Source: Burkholderia sp. Bp9142
GTDB taxonomy: Bacteria > Pseudomonadota > Gammaproteobacteria > Burkholderiales > Burkholderiaceae
Reading direction: 5' to 3'
Length of the DNA: 64,000 bases
Assembly: GCF_003853415.1 (NCBI RefSeq)
Contig: NZ_QTPP01000006.1
Span: 124,001 to 188,000, forward strand
Each line of letters starts with the position of its first letter. The first letter of the stretch is position 1. The translations under genes were made by a program, and so were the position numbers. This document shows, in pieces, positions 28,348-37,311 of the stretch. The notes under the pieces were generated by a model. That model saw nothing but the letters and a program-made list of their open reading frames with translations, did not search any database and was not told the DNA's origin.

Positions 28348-29175
28348 TCAGCGCATGAACACGTGCCGCGTGATCTTCGTCAGCGGATAGTGGACACCCG
28401 GCTGGATTTTCGCGGGCAGGTCGAGCGGCTTGAGCAGCATCTTCACGCACATGTCGGCCGACAGGTTGCGCCGCACGAGCGAGCTGATGCGCGCGGCACG
28501 CTCGCGGTTGTACTGGCTGTCGCCGACGCGATCCGGATAGCGGATCGCGAACACGTGGCGCAGCGCGATCTCCGAATCCTCGTTCTTGATTTCCATCACG
28601 CGGCGCATCAGCGCGCCGAGCACCGCGAGCCGGCCGTTGCCTTCGAGCTTGTTGTACTTCTTGAAGAACTTGAAGAAGTGCTTGTAGTGGCGCACTTCGT
28701 CCGTGCGGATGTTGTCGGTGATTTCCTTCAGCACCGGCTCGTCCGAGCATTCGTTGATCGCGCGATAGAGCGTGGCCGTGCCCGTCTCGACGACGCAGCG
28801 CGCGACCATCTCGAGCGCGCGGGTCTTCTCGAACGCATCGACCGAGCAGGTCTTCGAATACTCGGCGAAGAAATTCGCGAACGCGGTATCCCAGTCGAAC
28901 TCGGGCCACACGTGCGCGATGTACGCCTTCAGCGCGCGCCCGTGCTGCAGTTCCTCGTGCTCCCATGCATTGTTGAGCCACGCGGACACTTCCGGATCGT
29001 CGTTGAAGAACTCGCTCAGGTTGCTCGTGTAGAGATCCGAGCCGCTTTCGATGAACGACGACGCGCACAGCAGCAGCAGCAGATCCTCGTTCGCGGCGGC
29101 GCGCTGACGATCGATCCGGTTCAGGTCGATGTCCTCGATACGCCACGGCATGACATGCGTCGTTTCAGTAGGCAT
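28348..29175 (-). CDS. Ferritin-like diiron-type protein
   Basis: The 275-residue mostly helical protein has ferritin-like carboxylate and histidine patterns: EHEELQHGRAL, then CVVETGTATLYRA and TDEVRHYKHFFKFF, which together make the E/EXXH pairs of a diiron four-helix bundle. The C-terminal half is unlike classic ferritin. ATG 29175 (MPTETTHVMPW) is chosen over a longer frame. The substrate is unknown. Confidence 0.75.
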   Translation of the reverse strand: MPTETTHVMPWRIEDIDLNRIDRQRAAANEDLLLLLCASSFIESGSDLYTSNLSEFFNDDPEVSAWLNNAWEHEELQHGRALKAYIAHVWPEFDWDTAFANFFAEYSKTCSVDAFEKTRALEMVARCVVETGTATLYRAINECSDEPVLKEITDNIRTDEVRHYKHFFKFFKKYNKLEGNGRLAVLGALMRRVMEIKNEDSEIALRHVFAIRYPDRVGDSQYNRERAARISSLVRRNLSADMCVKMLLKPLDLPAKIQPGVHYPLTKITRHVFMR

Positions 29176-29487
29176 GGTGGTGCGCTCCCAGTCGTCGCGC
29201 GGCCGTCCGGCCCATGCCTTCGGCACGGGCGCGGCGCCCGCAGGCGACGTATTGCTTGCATTTATCGTGACTTGGTCCGGCCAGAACCATGCTGGCATCT
29301 TAGCCGGACTTTTATGTTCGTGCTTCAGGCACTGACCATGCCTGACAGGCGCAGTTCCGTTGCGCATGTTGCGGTTCATTAGATGAGTTGTTCGAACCGG
29401 TTGCGCGCGCACGGCGGCCTGCGCCGCCTCGAACGAAAACGGGCGGCCGTTCGGCCGCCCGTCGAGCGCAAGACTGGAAGCGATCCG
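29176..29487. other. 312-bp intergenic region
   Basis: It lies between the ferritin-like gene start and the gamma-glutamyltransferase stop, both minus strand. It holds the terminator at 29435-29462; otherwise nothing was recognised. Confidence 0.5.
29435..29462 (-). terminator. Rho-independent terminator after the gamma-glutamyltransferase gene
   Basis: A 10-bp stem ACGGGCGGCC / GGCCGCCCGT with a 4-nt loop, followed on the minus strand by TTTT, 26 bp past the stop. Confidence 0.8.
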
Positions 29488-31128
29488 TCAGAAACCGGCG
29501 GCGAGACCGTCGCGCCGGCTGTCGCTCGCGGCCACATAGCCGCGGTCGGGATCGTCGGGATCGAGGCGCCATACGAACTGCCCGGAACCGAAATCCATGT
29601 AGGGATCGTCGATCGACTGGATCGTATGGCCGCGCGCGGCGAGCGCCCCGACCGTCTCGCGATTCATCGTCGCCTCGACGTCGAGCGTGAAGTCGCGATT
29701 GACCTTCCAGCGCGGCGCGTCGCAGGCGGCCTGCGGCTGCTGTCCGTAGCCGAGCATCCGGACGATGGTCTGCAGGTGGCCCTGCGGCTGCATGTCGCCG
29801 CCCATCACGCCGAAGCTCATCACGGCCTCGGTGCGGCCGTTGACTTCCTCGGTAACGAACGCGGGAATGATCGTATGGAACGGCCGCTTGCCGCCCGCGA
29901 CAACGTTCGGCGACGCAGGGTCCATCGAGAAGCCGTGCCCGCGGTTCTGCAACGCAATGCCCGTACCGGGCACGACGAGACCCGAACCGAAGCCCATGTA
30001 GTTCGACTGGATGAAGCTCACCATCATCCCGCGCTCGTCCGCCGCCGACAGGTAGATCGTGCCGCCCGAATGCGGCCGGCCGGCAGCGAAGTGCGTCGCG
30101 CGCGTGCGGTCGATCAGCTTCGCGCGTTCCGCGAGATACGCGTCGTCGAGCATCTGTTCGGGCGTCAGATCCATCGCGCGCGGATCGGCGACGTAGCGAT
30201 AGACGTCCGCGAACGCGAGCTTCATCGCCTCGATCTGCAGGTGCTGCGAGTCGACCGAATCGACGGGCCATTCAGTCACGCCCGCCTGCTCGGCGATCCC
30301 GAGCGCGATCAGCGCGGCGATACCCTGCCCGTTCGGCGGGATCTCGTGAATCGTATGGCGGCCGAAACGCTTGCCGATCGGCTCGACCCATTCCGGCCGG
30401 TACGCGCGCAGGTCGGCTTCGGTCAGCGCGCCGCCGCCTTCGCGCGCGAACGCTGCGAGCTGCCCGGCGAGCGCGCCCTCGTAGAATGCGCGCGCACCTT
30501 CCTTCGCGAGCGTGCGCAGCGTCCGCGCGTGGCCCGGCAGGCACATGCGTTCGCCGACGAGCGGCGCGCGCCCGCGCGGCATGAAGGTGTCGGCGAAGCC
30601 CGGCAGCCCCTGCAGCTCGGGCACCGCGGCCGCCCACTTGTGCGCGACGATCGGCGGCACCGCATAGCCGCGCTCGGCGAGCTCGATCGCCGGCTCGAGC
30701 AGGTCCGCGAACGGCAGCGAACCGAACTTCGCATGCAGCGCTTCCCAGCCCGCGATCACGCCCGGCACCGTGACGGTGTCCCAGCCGCGCGTCGGCTTGT
30801 TCGCGATGCCGTGCGCGTCCTCGCCGTGGCGCTTGCGGAAGTAGTCCGGGTTCCACGCGGCCGGCGCGACGCCCGACGCATTCAGACCGGACAGCCGCTC
30901 GCCGTCCCATACGAGCGCGAATGCATCGCCGCCGAGCCCGCACGACACGGGCTCGACCACCGTGATCGCGGCCGCGGCGGCCAGCGCCGCATCGACGGCA
31001 TTGCCGCCCTTCCACAGCATCCGCAGCCCGGCCTGCGCGGCGAGCGGGTGCGACGTCGACACGACGTTGCGCGCGAACACCGGAATGCGGGTCGTCGGAT
31101 ACGGGTTGTGCCAGTTGAAGCCAGTCAT
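29488..31128 (-). CDS. ggt: Gamma-glutamyltransferase family protein
   Basis: The 546-residue Ntn-hydrolase proenzyme would self-cleave before T357 (SGG-T-IYLSAADERG), giving large and small subunits. Other family sites are SCGLGGDAFALVW and GFGSGLVVPGTGIALQNRG. It breaks gamma-glutamyl bonds of glutathione or related amides. No obvious signal peptide is present (MTGFNWHNPYPTTR), so it may be cytoplasmic and act on other gamma-glutamyl compounds. ATG 31128 is the first start of the domain. It is divergent from glpR. Confidence 0.9.
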   Translation of the reverse strand: MTGFNWHNPYPTTRIPVFARNVVSTSHPLAAQAGLRMLWKGGNAVDAALAAAAAITVVEPVSCGLGGDAFALVWDGERLSGLNASGVAPAAWNPDYFRKRHGEDAHGIANKPTRGWDTVTVPGVIAGWEALHAKFGSLPFADLLEPAIELAERGYAVPPIVAHKWAAAVPELQGLPGFADTFMPRGRAPLVGERMCLPGHARTLRTLAKEGARAFYEGALAGQLAAFAREGGGALTEADLRAYRPEWVEPIGKRFGRHTIHEIPPNGQGIAALIALGIAEQAGVTEWPVDSVDSQHLQIEAMKLAFADVYRYVADPRAMDLTPEQMLDDAYLAERAKLIDRTRATHFAAGRPHSGGTIYLSAADERGMMVSFIQSNYMGFGSGLVVPGTGIALQNRGHGFSMDPASPNVVAGGKRPFHTIIPAFVTEEVNGRTEAVMSFGVMGGDMQPQGHLQTIVRMLGYGQQPQAACDAPRWKVNRDFTLDVEATMNRETVGALAARGHTIQSIDDPYMDFGSGQFVWRLDPDDPDRGYVAASDSRRDGLAAGF

Positions 31129-31351
31129 CGGGTCCCCCTCGTCGAAAGCTGAATGAACGCGCCGGACGCGCGATCGGCGTGCGCGGACAGTCCGCCATTG
31201 CAGCGCGATCCGCGCGATCGCACAAATTCATTTGTCACATGAATACATGCACTTTTCGCATGAATTCCGGGTGGTGCGACGCCGCAGGCCGGTCGAACGC
31301 CCTTCCCGCCCTTACAATACCGGCTCCGCCTCACGATCCGACCGCCCAGCC

Positions 31352-32131
31352 ATGACCCGAGATCCCCGCCTCACCCTCAACGCGCGCCAGCAGGAATTGC
31401 TCGAATGGGTGCAGCGCGACGGCTTCGTGACCGTCGACGATCTCGCCGCGCACTTCGCGGTCACGCCGCAGACGATCCGCCGCGACGTGAACTGGCTCGC
31501 CGACCTGAACCTGCTGCGCCGCTACCACGGCGGCGCGAGCCTGCCGACCAGCTCCGAGAACGTGTCGTACACCGCGCGCCAGCGGATGTTCCACGACGAG
31601 AAGCGGCGCATCGCCGCGCTGGCGGCGTCGCACATCCCCGACCAGGCGTCGCTCTTCATCAACCTCGGCACGACGACCGAGGAAGTCGCGCGCGCGCTGA
31701 ACCGCCATCACGGGCTGCACGTGATCACGAACAACCTGAACGTCGCGTCGATGATGAGCGGCTACCCCGACTGCGAGGTGCTGATCACGGGCGGCATCGT
31801 GCGGCCGTGGGACAAGGGCATCGTCGGCGAACTCGCGATCGACTTCATCCGCCAGTTCAAGGTCGACTACGCGATCATCGGCACGTCGGCGATCGAGGCC
31901 GACGGCACGCTGCGCGACTTCGACACGCGCGAGGTGCGCGTGGCCGAGGCGATCATGCAGCATGCGCGCACGGTCTACCTCGTCGCCGACCATTCGAAGG
32001 TCGGCCGCCCGGCGCTGGTGCGCCAGGGGCACCTGAGCCAGGTCCATGCGCTCTTCACCGACAAGCCGCTGCCGCCGGAGATGGCCGACGCGGTGGCCGC
32101 CGCGGGCACCCAGGTGTACGTCGCGGAATAA
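31352..32131 (+). CDS. glpR: Glycerol-3-phosphate regulon repressor (DeoR family)
   Basis: The 259-residue DeoR-type repressor has an N-terminal HTH (DLAAHFAVTPQTIRRDVNWLADLNLLRRYHGG spans it, residues 27-60) and a sugar-phosphate-binding domain (NLGTTTEEVARAL; VADHSKVGRPA). Its neighbours glpD, glpK and glpF, and GlpR-like operators before glpD, identify it. ATG 31352 (MTRDPRLTLNARQ) is the family start. It would release DNA upon binding glycerol-3-phosphate. Confidence 0.9.
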   Translation: MTRDPRLTLNARQQELLEWVQRDGFVTVDDLAAHFAVTPQTIRRDVNWLADLNLLRRYHGGASLPTSSENVSYTARQRMFHDEKRRIAALAASHIPDQASLFINLGTTTEEVARALNRHHGLHVITNNLNVASMMSGYPDCEVLITGGIVRPWDKGIVGELAIDFIRQFKVDYAIIGTSAIEADGTLRDFDTREVRVAEAIMQHARTVYLVADHSKVGRPALVRQGHLSQVHALFTDKPLPPEMADAVAAAGTQVYVAE

Positions 32132-32433
32132 CGCTTGCGATGCTGCACCGCACCTGAAACTTCAAGTGAAATCAAGAAGTTGGCGCGCCGGCCGAACCGC
32201 TTGCGGCGCCCGTGCCTGTCAAACTGAAAATTAACGGGGCACGATTTGTCGTTGCGCGCGCGCTCGACTAGACTCCAGTTCCCCGGCCCGTTCGCACGAT
32301 CCGCCCGTGCCAAGGCGTGTGCGAATTCCAAGGCCGGCCAATACAGCTTTCCCCCCAAGCCATACCCCGCGGGGTATCGCGCAGCGGCGCTGGCGCCGGC
32401 TGCGCGGGCAAACCGATTGCCATGGAGAGAACG
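32132..32433. other. 302-bp intergenic region with one promoter
   Basis: It lies between glpR and a small gene. It holds the promoter at 32246-32274 and a CCCCGCGGGG palindrome near 32366; no further gene was seen. Confidence 0.5.
32246..32274 (+). promoter_or_regulatory. Predicted sigma-70 promoter of the small gene at 32434
   Basis: TTGTCG (32246-32251), a 17-nt spacer, then TAGACT (32269-32274). The transcript would carry a leader of about 150 nt. Confidence 0.55.
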
Positions 32434-32631
32434 ATGCTGAGTCCGCATGAATTCGCCACGCTACTGCTTGTGAAGGACGCCCCCGATCACGGCGACATGG
32501 ATCGCGATGAACTCGACGCGCTGCTCGAACAGCAGCTCGTGCGGCTGGAAGGACTGGGATCGGGACGCAAATACTGCGTGACCGAAACCGGCGACGCCGC
32601 GTTGCGATCCATCAAATGCCGCTATTCCTGA
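32434..32631 (+). CDS. Small conserved-looking protein (65 aa), winged-helix-like
   Basis: It starts MLSPHEFATLLLVKDAP after a GGAGAG ribosome-binding site (32424-32429) and ends RSIKCRYS. The pattern of helices followed by LEQQLVRLEGLGSGRKYCVTETG (leucine-rich helix, then a hairpin-like strand ending TETG) resembles small winged-helix proteins. The function is unknown. An ATG at 32422 in the same frame lies on top of the ribosome-binding site and is less likely. Confidence 0.7.
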   Translation: MLSPHEFATLLLVKDAPDHGDMDRDELDALLEQQLVRLEGLGSGRKYCVTETGDAALRSIKCRYS

Positions 32632-32721
32632 AGTCCCCGCTGTTCCTGACCTGGGCGCGCCGGCCGGATTCCCGGCCGTGCCGCTTCTTCCGCTTCTCCC
32701 GCCTCCCGCAGCGCTCCGGCG

Positions 32722-33090
32722 TCAGCCGCCGCGCAGCGTCGGATCGACCGCGGCCCGCCAGCTGACGGCCTGCGCGCGTGCGCCGTTGAAATACGCGACC
32801 CAGCCGGCACGCCCTGCCGCGTCGGGCGCCGCATAGTGCGTCGAAAGTTCGTTTACGAACGTGCAATAGTTCGCTTGCGTGAGCCCGCGGTACCGTTTCG
32901 CCACGTACGCGTCGTACAGCGTCGAATAGACCGGCTGCGCGTCCGCGCCCCAGTCGCGCGCGGTGCCGCCGCACGACGTCTGCAGGTCGACGAACGACGG
33001 CGCACGCCAGTTGCCGGCTAGCGGCGGCGTGCCGGCGCCGCACCCTGCCAGCACGACGGCGCACGCGCCGGCCCACATCCCAATACGCAT
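32722..33090 (-). CDS. Putative lipoprotein
   Basis: The 122-residue protein has a lipoprotein signal (MRIGMWAGACAVVLAGC, lipobox LAGC with Cys17), then a globular part with three more cysteines (LQTSCGG, NYCTFV). The lipid-anchored product would sit in the periplasm or outer membrane. Its function is unknown. It is convergent with the small gene and divergent from glpD. Confidence 0.75.
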   Translation of the reverse strand: MRIGMWAGACAVVLAGCGAGTPPLAGNWRAPSFVDLQTSCGGTARDWGADAQPVYSTLYDAYVAKRYRGLTQANYCTFVNELSTHYAAPDAAGRAGWVAYFNGARAQAVSWRAAVDPTLRGG

Positions 33091-33159
33091 GACTCACCTC
33101 GCGAAACGGTCGATTCCGCCAGTATCGTCCGGGATCGCGCCGCGCGCTACTGGCCCCGC

Positions 33160-33222
33160 TTATTCGAACTTTACTTTTTCGATTTCGTTCGTTAAATTTC
33201 GAATTCGAACATTTCATGTTCG
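33160..33222. promoter_or_regulatory. GlpR-like operator array before glpD
   Basis: The 20-bp site at 33194-33213 agrees at 17 of 20 positions with the E. coli GlpR consensus WATGTTCGWTWWCGAACATW. It contains the palindrome TTCGAATTCGAA (33198-33209). A second arm follows so that CGAACAT-TTC-ATGTTCG (33206-33222) forms a 7-bp inverted repeat. Further TTCG half-sites lie upstream from about 33160. The array sits 30-90 bp before the glpD start. Confidence 0.75.
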
Positions 33223-33251
33223 CCCATTTCCATCAGACATAAGGACAGCAG

Positions 33252-34775
33252 GTGACCCAACCGAATCGCTACGATCTGCTCGTCGTCGGCGGCGGCATCA
33301 ACGGCGCGGGCATCGCGCGCGATGCGGCCGGCCGCGGCCTGTCGGTCCTGCTCTGCGAGCAGGACGACCTCGCGTCGCACACGTCGTCGTGCAGCACGAA
33401 GCTGATTCACGGCGGCCTGCGCTATCTCGAGTACAACGAATTCGGGCTCGTCCGCAAGGCACTCCAGGAGCGCGAGACGCTGCTGCGCGCGGCACCGCAC
33501 ATCATGTGGCCGCTGCGCTTCGTGATGCCGCACATGCCGAACCTGCGGCCGGCCTGGCTGATCCGCATCGGCCTGTTCCTCTACGATCACCTCGCGAAAC
33601 GCGAACTGCTGCCCGGCTCGCGCGGCATCGACATGCGCCGCCATGCGGCCGGCACGCCGCTGATCGACTCGATCAAGCGCGGCTTCGTGTATTCGGACGG
33701 CTGGGTCGACGACGCGCGCCTCGTCGTGCTGAACGCGCTCGATGCGAAGGAGCGCGGCGCCGAGATCCTCACGCGCACGAAGCTCGTATCCGCCGAACGC
33801 CACGACGGCGAATGGGAAGCGCGGCTGCAGCACGCGGACGGCTCGATCCGCGTCGTCCGCGCGCGCGCGGTCGCGAACGCGGCCGGCCCGTGGGTCGGCG
33901 ACGTGCTGCACGGCGCGCTCGGCCGCGGCGCGCAGCACAGCGTGCGGCTCGTGAAGGGCAGCCACATCGTCACGCGGCGCCTGTTCGATCACGATCACGC
34001 ATACATCTTCCAGAACCCGGACAAGCGGATCATCTTCGCGATTCCGTACGAGCACGACTTCACGCTGATCGGCACGACCGACGTCGAATACACAAACGAT
34101 CCCGCGAAGGTCGCGATCGATCGCGACGAGACGCAGTACCTGTGCGATTCGATCAACCGCTACTTCAAGCGCAAGATCTCGCCGGCCGACGTGCACTGGA
34201 CCTATTCGGGCGTGCGCCCGCTGCTGGAAGACGAGAACGCCGCGAACGCCTCGGCCGTCACGCGCGACTACCGCCTCGAGCTGGACGACGGCGCGGGCGC
34301 CCCGCTGCTGTCGGTGTTCGGCGGCAAGATCACGACCTTCCGCAAGCTCGCGGAAGAAGCCGGCGACCTGCTGTGCCGCGCGCTCGGCCGCGACGCGAAC
34401 ACCTGGACGGCCGGCGCGCCGCTGCCGGGCGGCGACATCGCGAACGCGAAGTTCGACGTGTTCGCCGACGCGTTCGCGAAGCGCCATCCGTGGCTGCCCG
34501 CCGCGCTCGCGCGCCGCTATGCGCGGGCGTATGGCACGCGCGCGGAACGCGTGGTCGACGGCGCGACGTCGCTCGCCGACCTCGGCACCGAGATCGCGCC
34601 GGGCATCCACGACGCCGAACTGCGCTACCTGCGCGACGTCGAATGGGCGACCTGCGCGCAGGACGTGCTGTGGCGCCGCTCGAAGCTCGGCCTGCACGTC
34701 GCGCCAGGCACGCTCGACGCGGTGACGGCCGCGGTCGACGCGTGGTTCGCGGCCGTGCACGCGCCGCACGCGTGA
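33252..34775 (+). CDS. glpD: Aerobic glycerol-3-phosphate dehydrogenase
   Basis: The 507-residue membrane-associated flavoprotein oxidises glycerol-3-phosphate to dihydroxyacetone phosphate with quinone. The FAD motif is VVGGGINGAGIARDAAGRG. Family segments SCSTKLIHGGLRYLE and TYSGVRPLLEDE are present. The start is GTG at 33252 with an AAGGACAG-type site. glpK follows 105 bp downstream. Control by GlpR is indicated by the operators just upstream. Confidence 0.96.
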   Translation: MTQPNRYDLLVVGGGINGAGIARDAAGRGLSVLLCEQDDLASHTSSCSTKLIHGGLRYLEYNEFGLVRKALQERETLLRAAPHIMWPLRFVMPHMPNLRPAWLIRIGLFLYDHLAKRELLPGSRGIDMRRHAAGTPLIDSIKRGFVYSDGWVDDARLVVLNALDAKERGAEILTRTKLVSAERHDGEWEARLQHADGSIRVVRARAVANAAGPWVGDVLHGALGRGAQHSVRLVKGSHIVTRRLFDHDHAYIFQNPDKRIIFAIPYEHDFTLIGTTDVEYTNDPAKVAIDRDETQYLCDSINRYFKRKISPADVHWTYSGVRPLLEDENAANASAVTRDYRLELDDGAGAPLLSVFGGKITTFRKLAEEAGDLLCRALGRDANTWTAGAPLPGGDIANAKFDVFADAFAKRHPWLPAALARRYARAYGTRAERVVDGATSLADLGTEIAPGIHDAELRYLRDVEWATCAQDVLWRRSKLGLHVAPGTLDAVTAAVDAWFAAVHAPHA

Positions 34776-34880
34776 TCCGTTTGCAGTTGCAGTTGCCTGA
34801 CCGACGTTGATTCACCGACGTGCCGCGTAACATGCGGCGCGCATCACAACTACGCCAATCCACGGATGGAGATGAGAGAC

Positions 34881-36383
34881 ATGCAGGATCAGTACATCCT
34901 CGCGCTTGACCAGGGCACCACGAGTTCCCGCGCAATGCTGTTCGATCGCCAGGGCAACATCGTTTCGATCGCCCAGAAGGAATTCGAACAGATCTACCCG
35001 CAACCCGGCTGGGTCGAGCACGACCCGCAGGAAATCTGGTCGACGCAAGCCGGCGTCGCCGCCGAAGCGGTCACGCGCACCGGCCTGAACGGCACGTCGA
35101 TCGCCGCGATCGGCATCACCAACCAGCGCGAGACGACGATCGTCTGGGATCGCGAGACGGGCCAGCCCGTCTACAACGCGATCGTGTGGCAGGACCGCCG
35201 CACCGCCGACTTCTGCGATTCGCTGAAGAAGCAGGGCCTCGAGGCGAAGGTGCGCGCGAAGACCGGCCTGCCGATCGATTCGTACTTCTCCGCGACCAAG
35301 ATCCGCTGGATCCTCGACAACGTGCCGGGCGCGCGCGACAAGGCGCGCCAGGGCAAGCTCGCGTTCGGCACCGTCGACAGCTGGCTCGTGTGGAACTTCA
35401 CGAAGCACGAGCTGCACGTGACCGACGTGACGAACGCTTCGCGCACGATGCTGTTCAACATCCACACGCGCGAGTGGGACAGCGAGCTGCTCGAACTGCT
35501 CGACATCCCGCGCAGCATGCTGCCGGACGTGAAGGCGTCGTCGGAAATCTACGGCCACACGAAAACCACGGTGTTCGCATCGAAGATCCCGCTCGCGGGC
35601 ATCGCGGGCGACCAGCACGCGGCGCTGTTCGGCCAGATGTGCACGACGTCGGGGATGGTGAAGAACACCTACGGCACCGGCTGCTTCCTGATGATGAACA
35701 CCGGCGACAAGCCGATCGAGTCGAAGAACAACCTCGTCACGACGATCGCGTGGCAGATCGGCGACGACGTGCAGTACGCGCTCGAAGGCAGCATCTTCAT
35801 CGCGGGCGCGGTCGTGCAGTGGCTGCGCGACGGCCTCGGCATCATCAAGACGGCCGCCGAAATCGAAGCGCTCGCCGCGAGCGTGCCGCATACCGACGGC
35901 GTCTATCTCGTGCCGGCGTTCGCGGGCCTCGGCGCGCCGCACTGGAATGCACGGGCGCGCGGTTCGGTGTTCGGCGTCACGCGCGGCACGACGTCCGCGC
36001 ACCTCGCGCGCGCGGCGCTCGACGCGATCGCCTACCAGTCGCTCGACGTGCTGGCCGCGATGGAAGCCGACTCGGGGATCAGCATCGGCGAGCTGCGCGT
36101 CGACGGCGGCGCGAGCGCGAACAACCTGCTGATGCAGTTCCAGGCCGACCTGCTCGGCGTCGACGCGGTGCGTCCGCAGATCACCGAGACGACCGCGCTC
36201 GGCGCGGCCTACCTCGCGGGCCTCGCGATCGGCTACTGGAAGAACCTCGACGAAGTGCGCAGCCAGTGGCAGCTCGAGCGCCGCTTCACGCCGTCGATGC
36301 AGAAGGAGCAGGTCGAGCGCTGCATGGCCGGCTGGCAGCGCGCGGTGCGCGCCGCCAAGGCGTGGGCCGACGACGCACAGTAA
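34881..36383 (+). CDS. glpK: Glycerol kinase
   Basis: The 500-residue FGGY kinase starts [18 protein letters not shown], the phosphate-binding loop of the family. Further sites are [20 protein letters not shown] and [18 protein letters not shown]. It phosphorylates glycerol to glycerol-3-phosphate, the GlpD substrate. ATG 34881 follows GGAGATGAGAG; an in-frame ATG at 34866 overlaps that site. It stands before glpF, the reverse of the E. coli glpFK order. Confidence 0.97.
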   Translation: MQDQYILALDQGTTSSRAMLFDRQGNIVSIAQKEFEQIYPQPGWVEHDPQEIWSTQAGVAAEAVTRTGLNGTSIAAIGITNQRETTIVWDRETGQPVYNAIVWQDRRTADFCDSLKKQGLEAKVRAKTGLPIDSYFSATKIRWILDNVPGARDKARQGKLAFGTVDSWLVWNFTKHELHVTDVTNASRTMLFNIHTREWDSELLELLDIPRSMLPDVKASSEIYGHTKTTVFASKIPLAGIAGDQHAALFGQMCTTSGMVKNTYGTGCFLMMNTGDKPIESKNNLVTTIAWQIGDDVQYALEGSIFIAGAVVQWLRDGLGIIKTAAEIEALAASVPHTDGVYLVPAFAGLGAPHWNARARGSVFGVTRGTTSAHLARAALDAIAYQSLDVLAAMEADSGISIGELRVDGGASANNLLMQFQADLLGVDAVRPQITETTALGAAYLAGLAIGYWKNLDEVRSQWQLERRFTPSMQKEQVERCMAGWQRAVRAAKAWADDAQ

Positions 36384-36430
36384 CCACCGCAGTCGTCACC
36401 CCAAGAAATCCGGACGAAATACAACAATAC

Positions 36431-36460
36431 CGGCGGACCGCGCGACGCGCGAGTCCGCCG
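36431..36460 (+). other. Stable hairpin between glpK and glpF
   Basis: CGGCGGAC (36431-36438) pairs with GTCCGCCG (36453-36460) around a GC-rich inner stem, with no T run. It could stabilise or process the glpKF mRNA and set different levels of the two products. Confidence 0.45.
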
Positions 36461-36478
36461 TCATCTACGAGAGACAAC

Positions 36479-37195
36479 ATGTCACCTTATATTGCGGAAT
36501 TCATCGGCACCGCCATCCTCGTGCTGCTCGGCAACGGCGCGGTCGCCAACGTGCTGCTCGCGAAGACCAAGGGCAAGGGCGCGGACCTGATCGTGATCGT
36601 GATGGGCTGGGCGATGGCGGTGTTCGTCGCCGTCTACGTGACCGCGTCGTTCAGCGGCGCGCACCTGAACCCGATCGTCACGATCAGCCTCGCGCTCGCG
36701 GGCAAGTTCGCGTGGGCGAAGGTCGGCGGCTACATCGTCGCGCAGATGCTCGGCGGGATGGCAGGTGCGTTGCTCGTGTGGCTCGCCTATCGCCAGCACT
36801 TCGCGAAGGAAGTCGACGCGGACCTGAAGCTCGCGGTGTTCTGCACGGCGCCCGCGATCCGCAGCACCACGCACAACGTGCTGACCGAAGCGATCTGCAC
36901 GTTCGTGCTGATCCTCGGCGTGCTGTACCTCGCGTCGCCGCAGGTCGGCCTCGGCGCGCTCGACGCGCTGCCCGTCGGCCTGCTCGTGCTCGGCATCGGC
37001 ATCTCGCTCGGTGGCCCGACCGGCTATGCGATGAGCCCGGCGCGCGACCTGTCGCCGCGCCTGATGCACGCGCTGCTGCCGATCCCCGGCAAACGCGACA
37101 GCGACTGGCGCTATGCATGGGTGCCGGTGATCGGCCCGCTGCTCGGCGGCGCCGCGGCGGCCGGCCTGTATCTGCGCCTGCACGCGATGGCCTGA
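36479..37195 (+). CDS. glpF: Glycerol facilitator (aquaglyceroporin) with altered NPA motifs
   Basis: The 238-residue MIP-family channel has six transmembrane helices and two half-helix loops. The pore motifs differ from the canonical NPA pair: NPI at 64-66 (AHLNPIVT) and SPA at 186-188 (GYAMSPARD). The Asp after the second motif, typical of glycerol facilitators, is kept (SPARD). It is somewhat shorter than E. coli GlpF (281 aa). The position after glpK and the family support glycerol uptake. Confidence 0.93.
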   Translation: MSPYIAEFIGTAILVLLGNGAVANVLLAKTKGKGADLIVIVMGWAMAVFVAVYVTASFSGAHLNPIVTISLALAGKFAWAKVGGYIVAQMLGGMAGALLVWLAYRQHFAKEVDADLKLAVFCTAPAIRSTTHNVLTEAICTFVLILGVLYLASPQVGLGALDALPVGLLVLGIGISLGGPTGYAMSPARDLSPRLMHALLPIPGKRDSDWRYAWVPVIGPLLGGAAAAGLYLRLHAMA

Positions 37196-37222
37196 TCGCG
37201 GTTTCACGCGCGTTCGGGCTCG

Positions 37223-37249
37223 AGCGCGCGGCAGCCGCTGCCGCGCGCT
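37223..37249. terminator. Hairpin between convergent glpF and the reductase gene
   Basis: A perfect 12-bp stem AGCGCGCGGCAG / CTGCCGCGCGCT with a CCG loop lies 27 bp after the glpF stop. There is no T run, so termination strength is uncertain. Confidence 0.45.
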
Positions 37250-37311
37250 TCCGATCGCCCCCCTCCTCCCGCTTCGCACGGCCGCCGCCGCGCCGGCACC
37301 GCACGCTGCCG

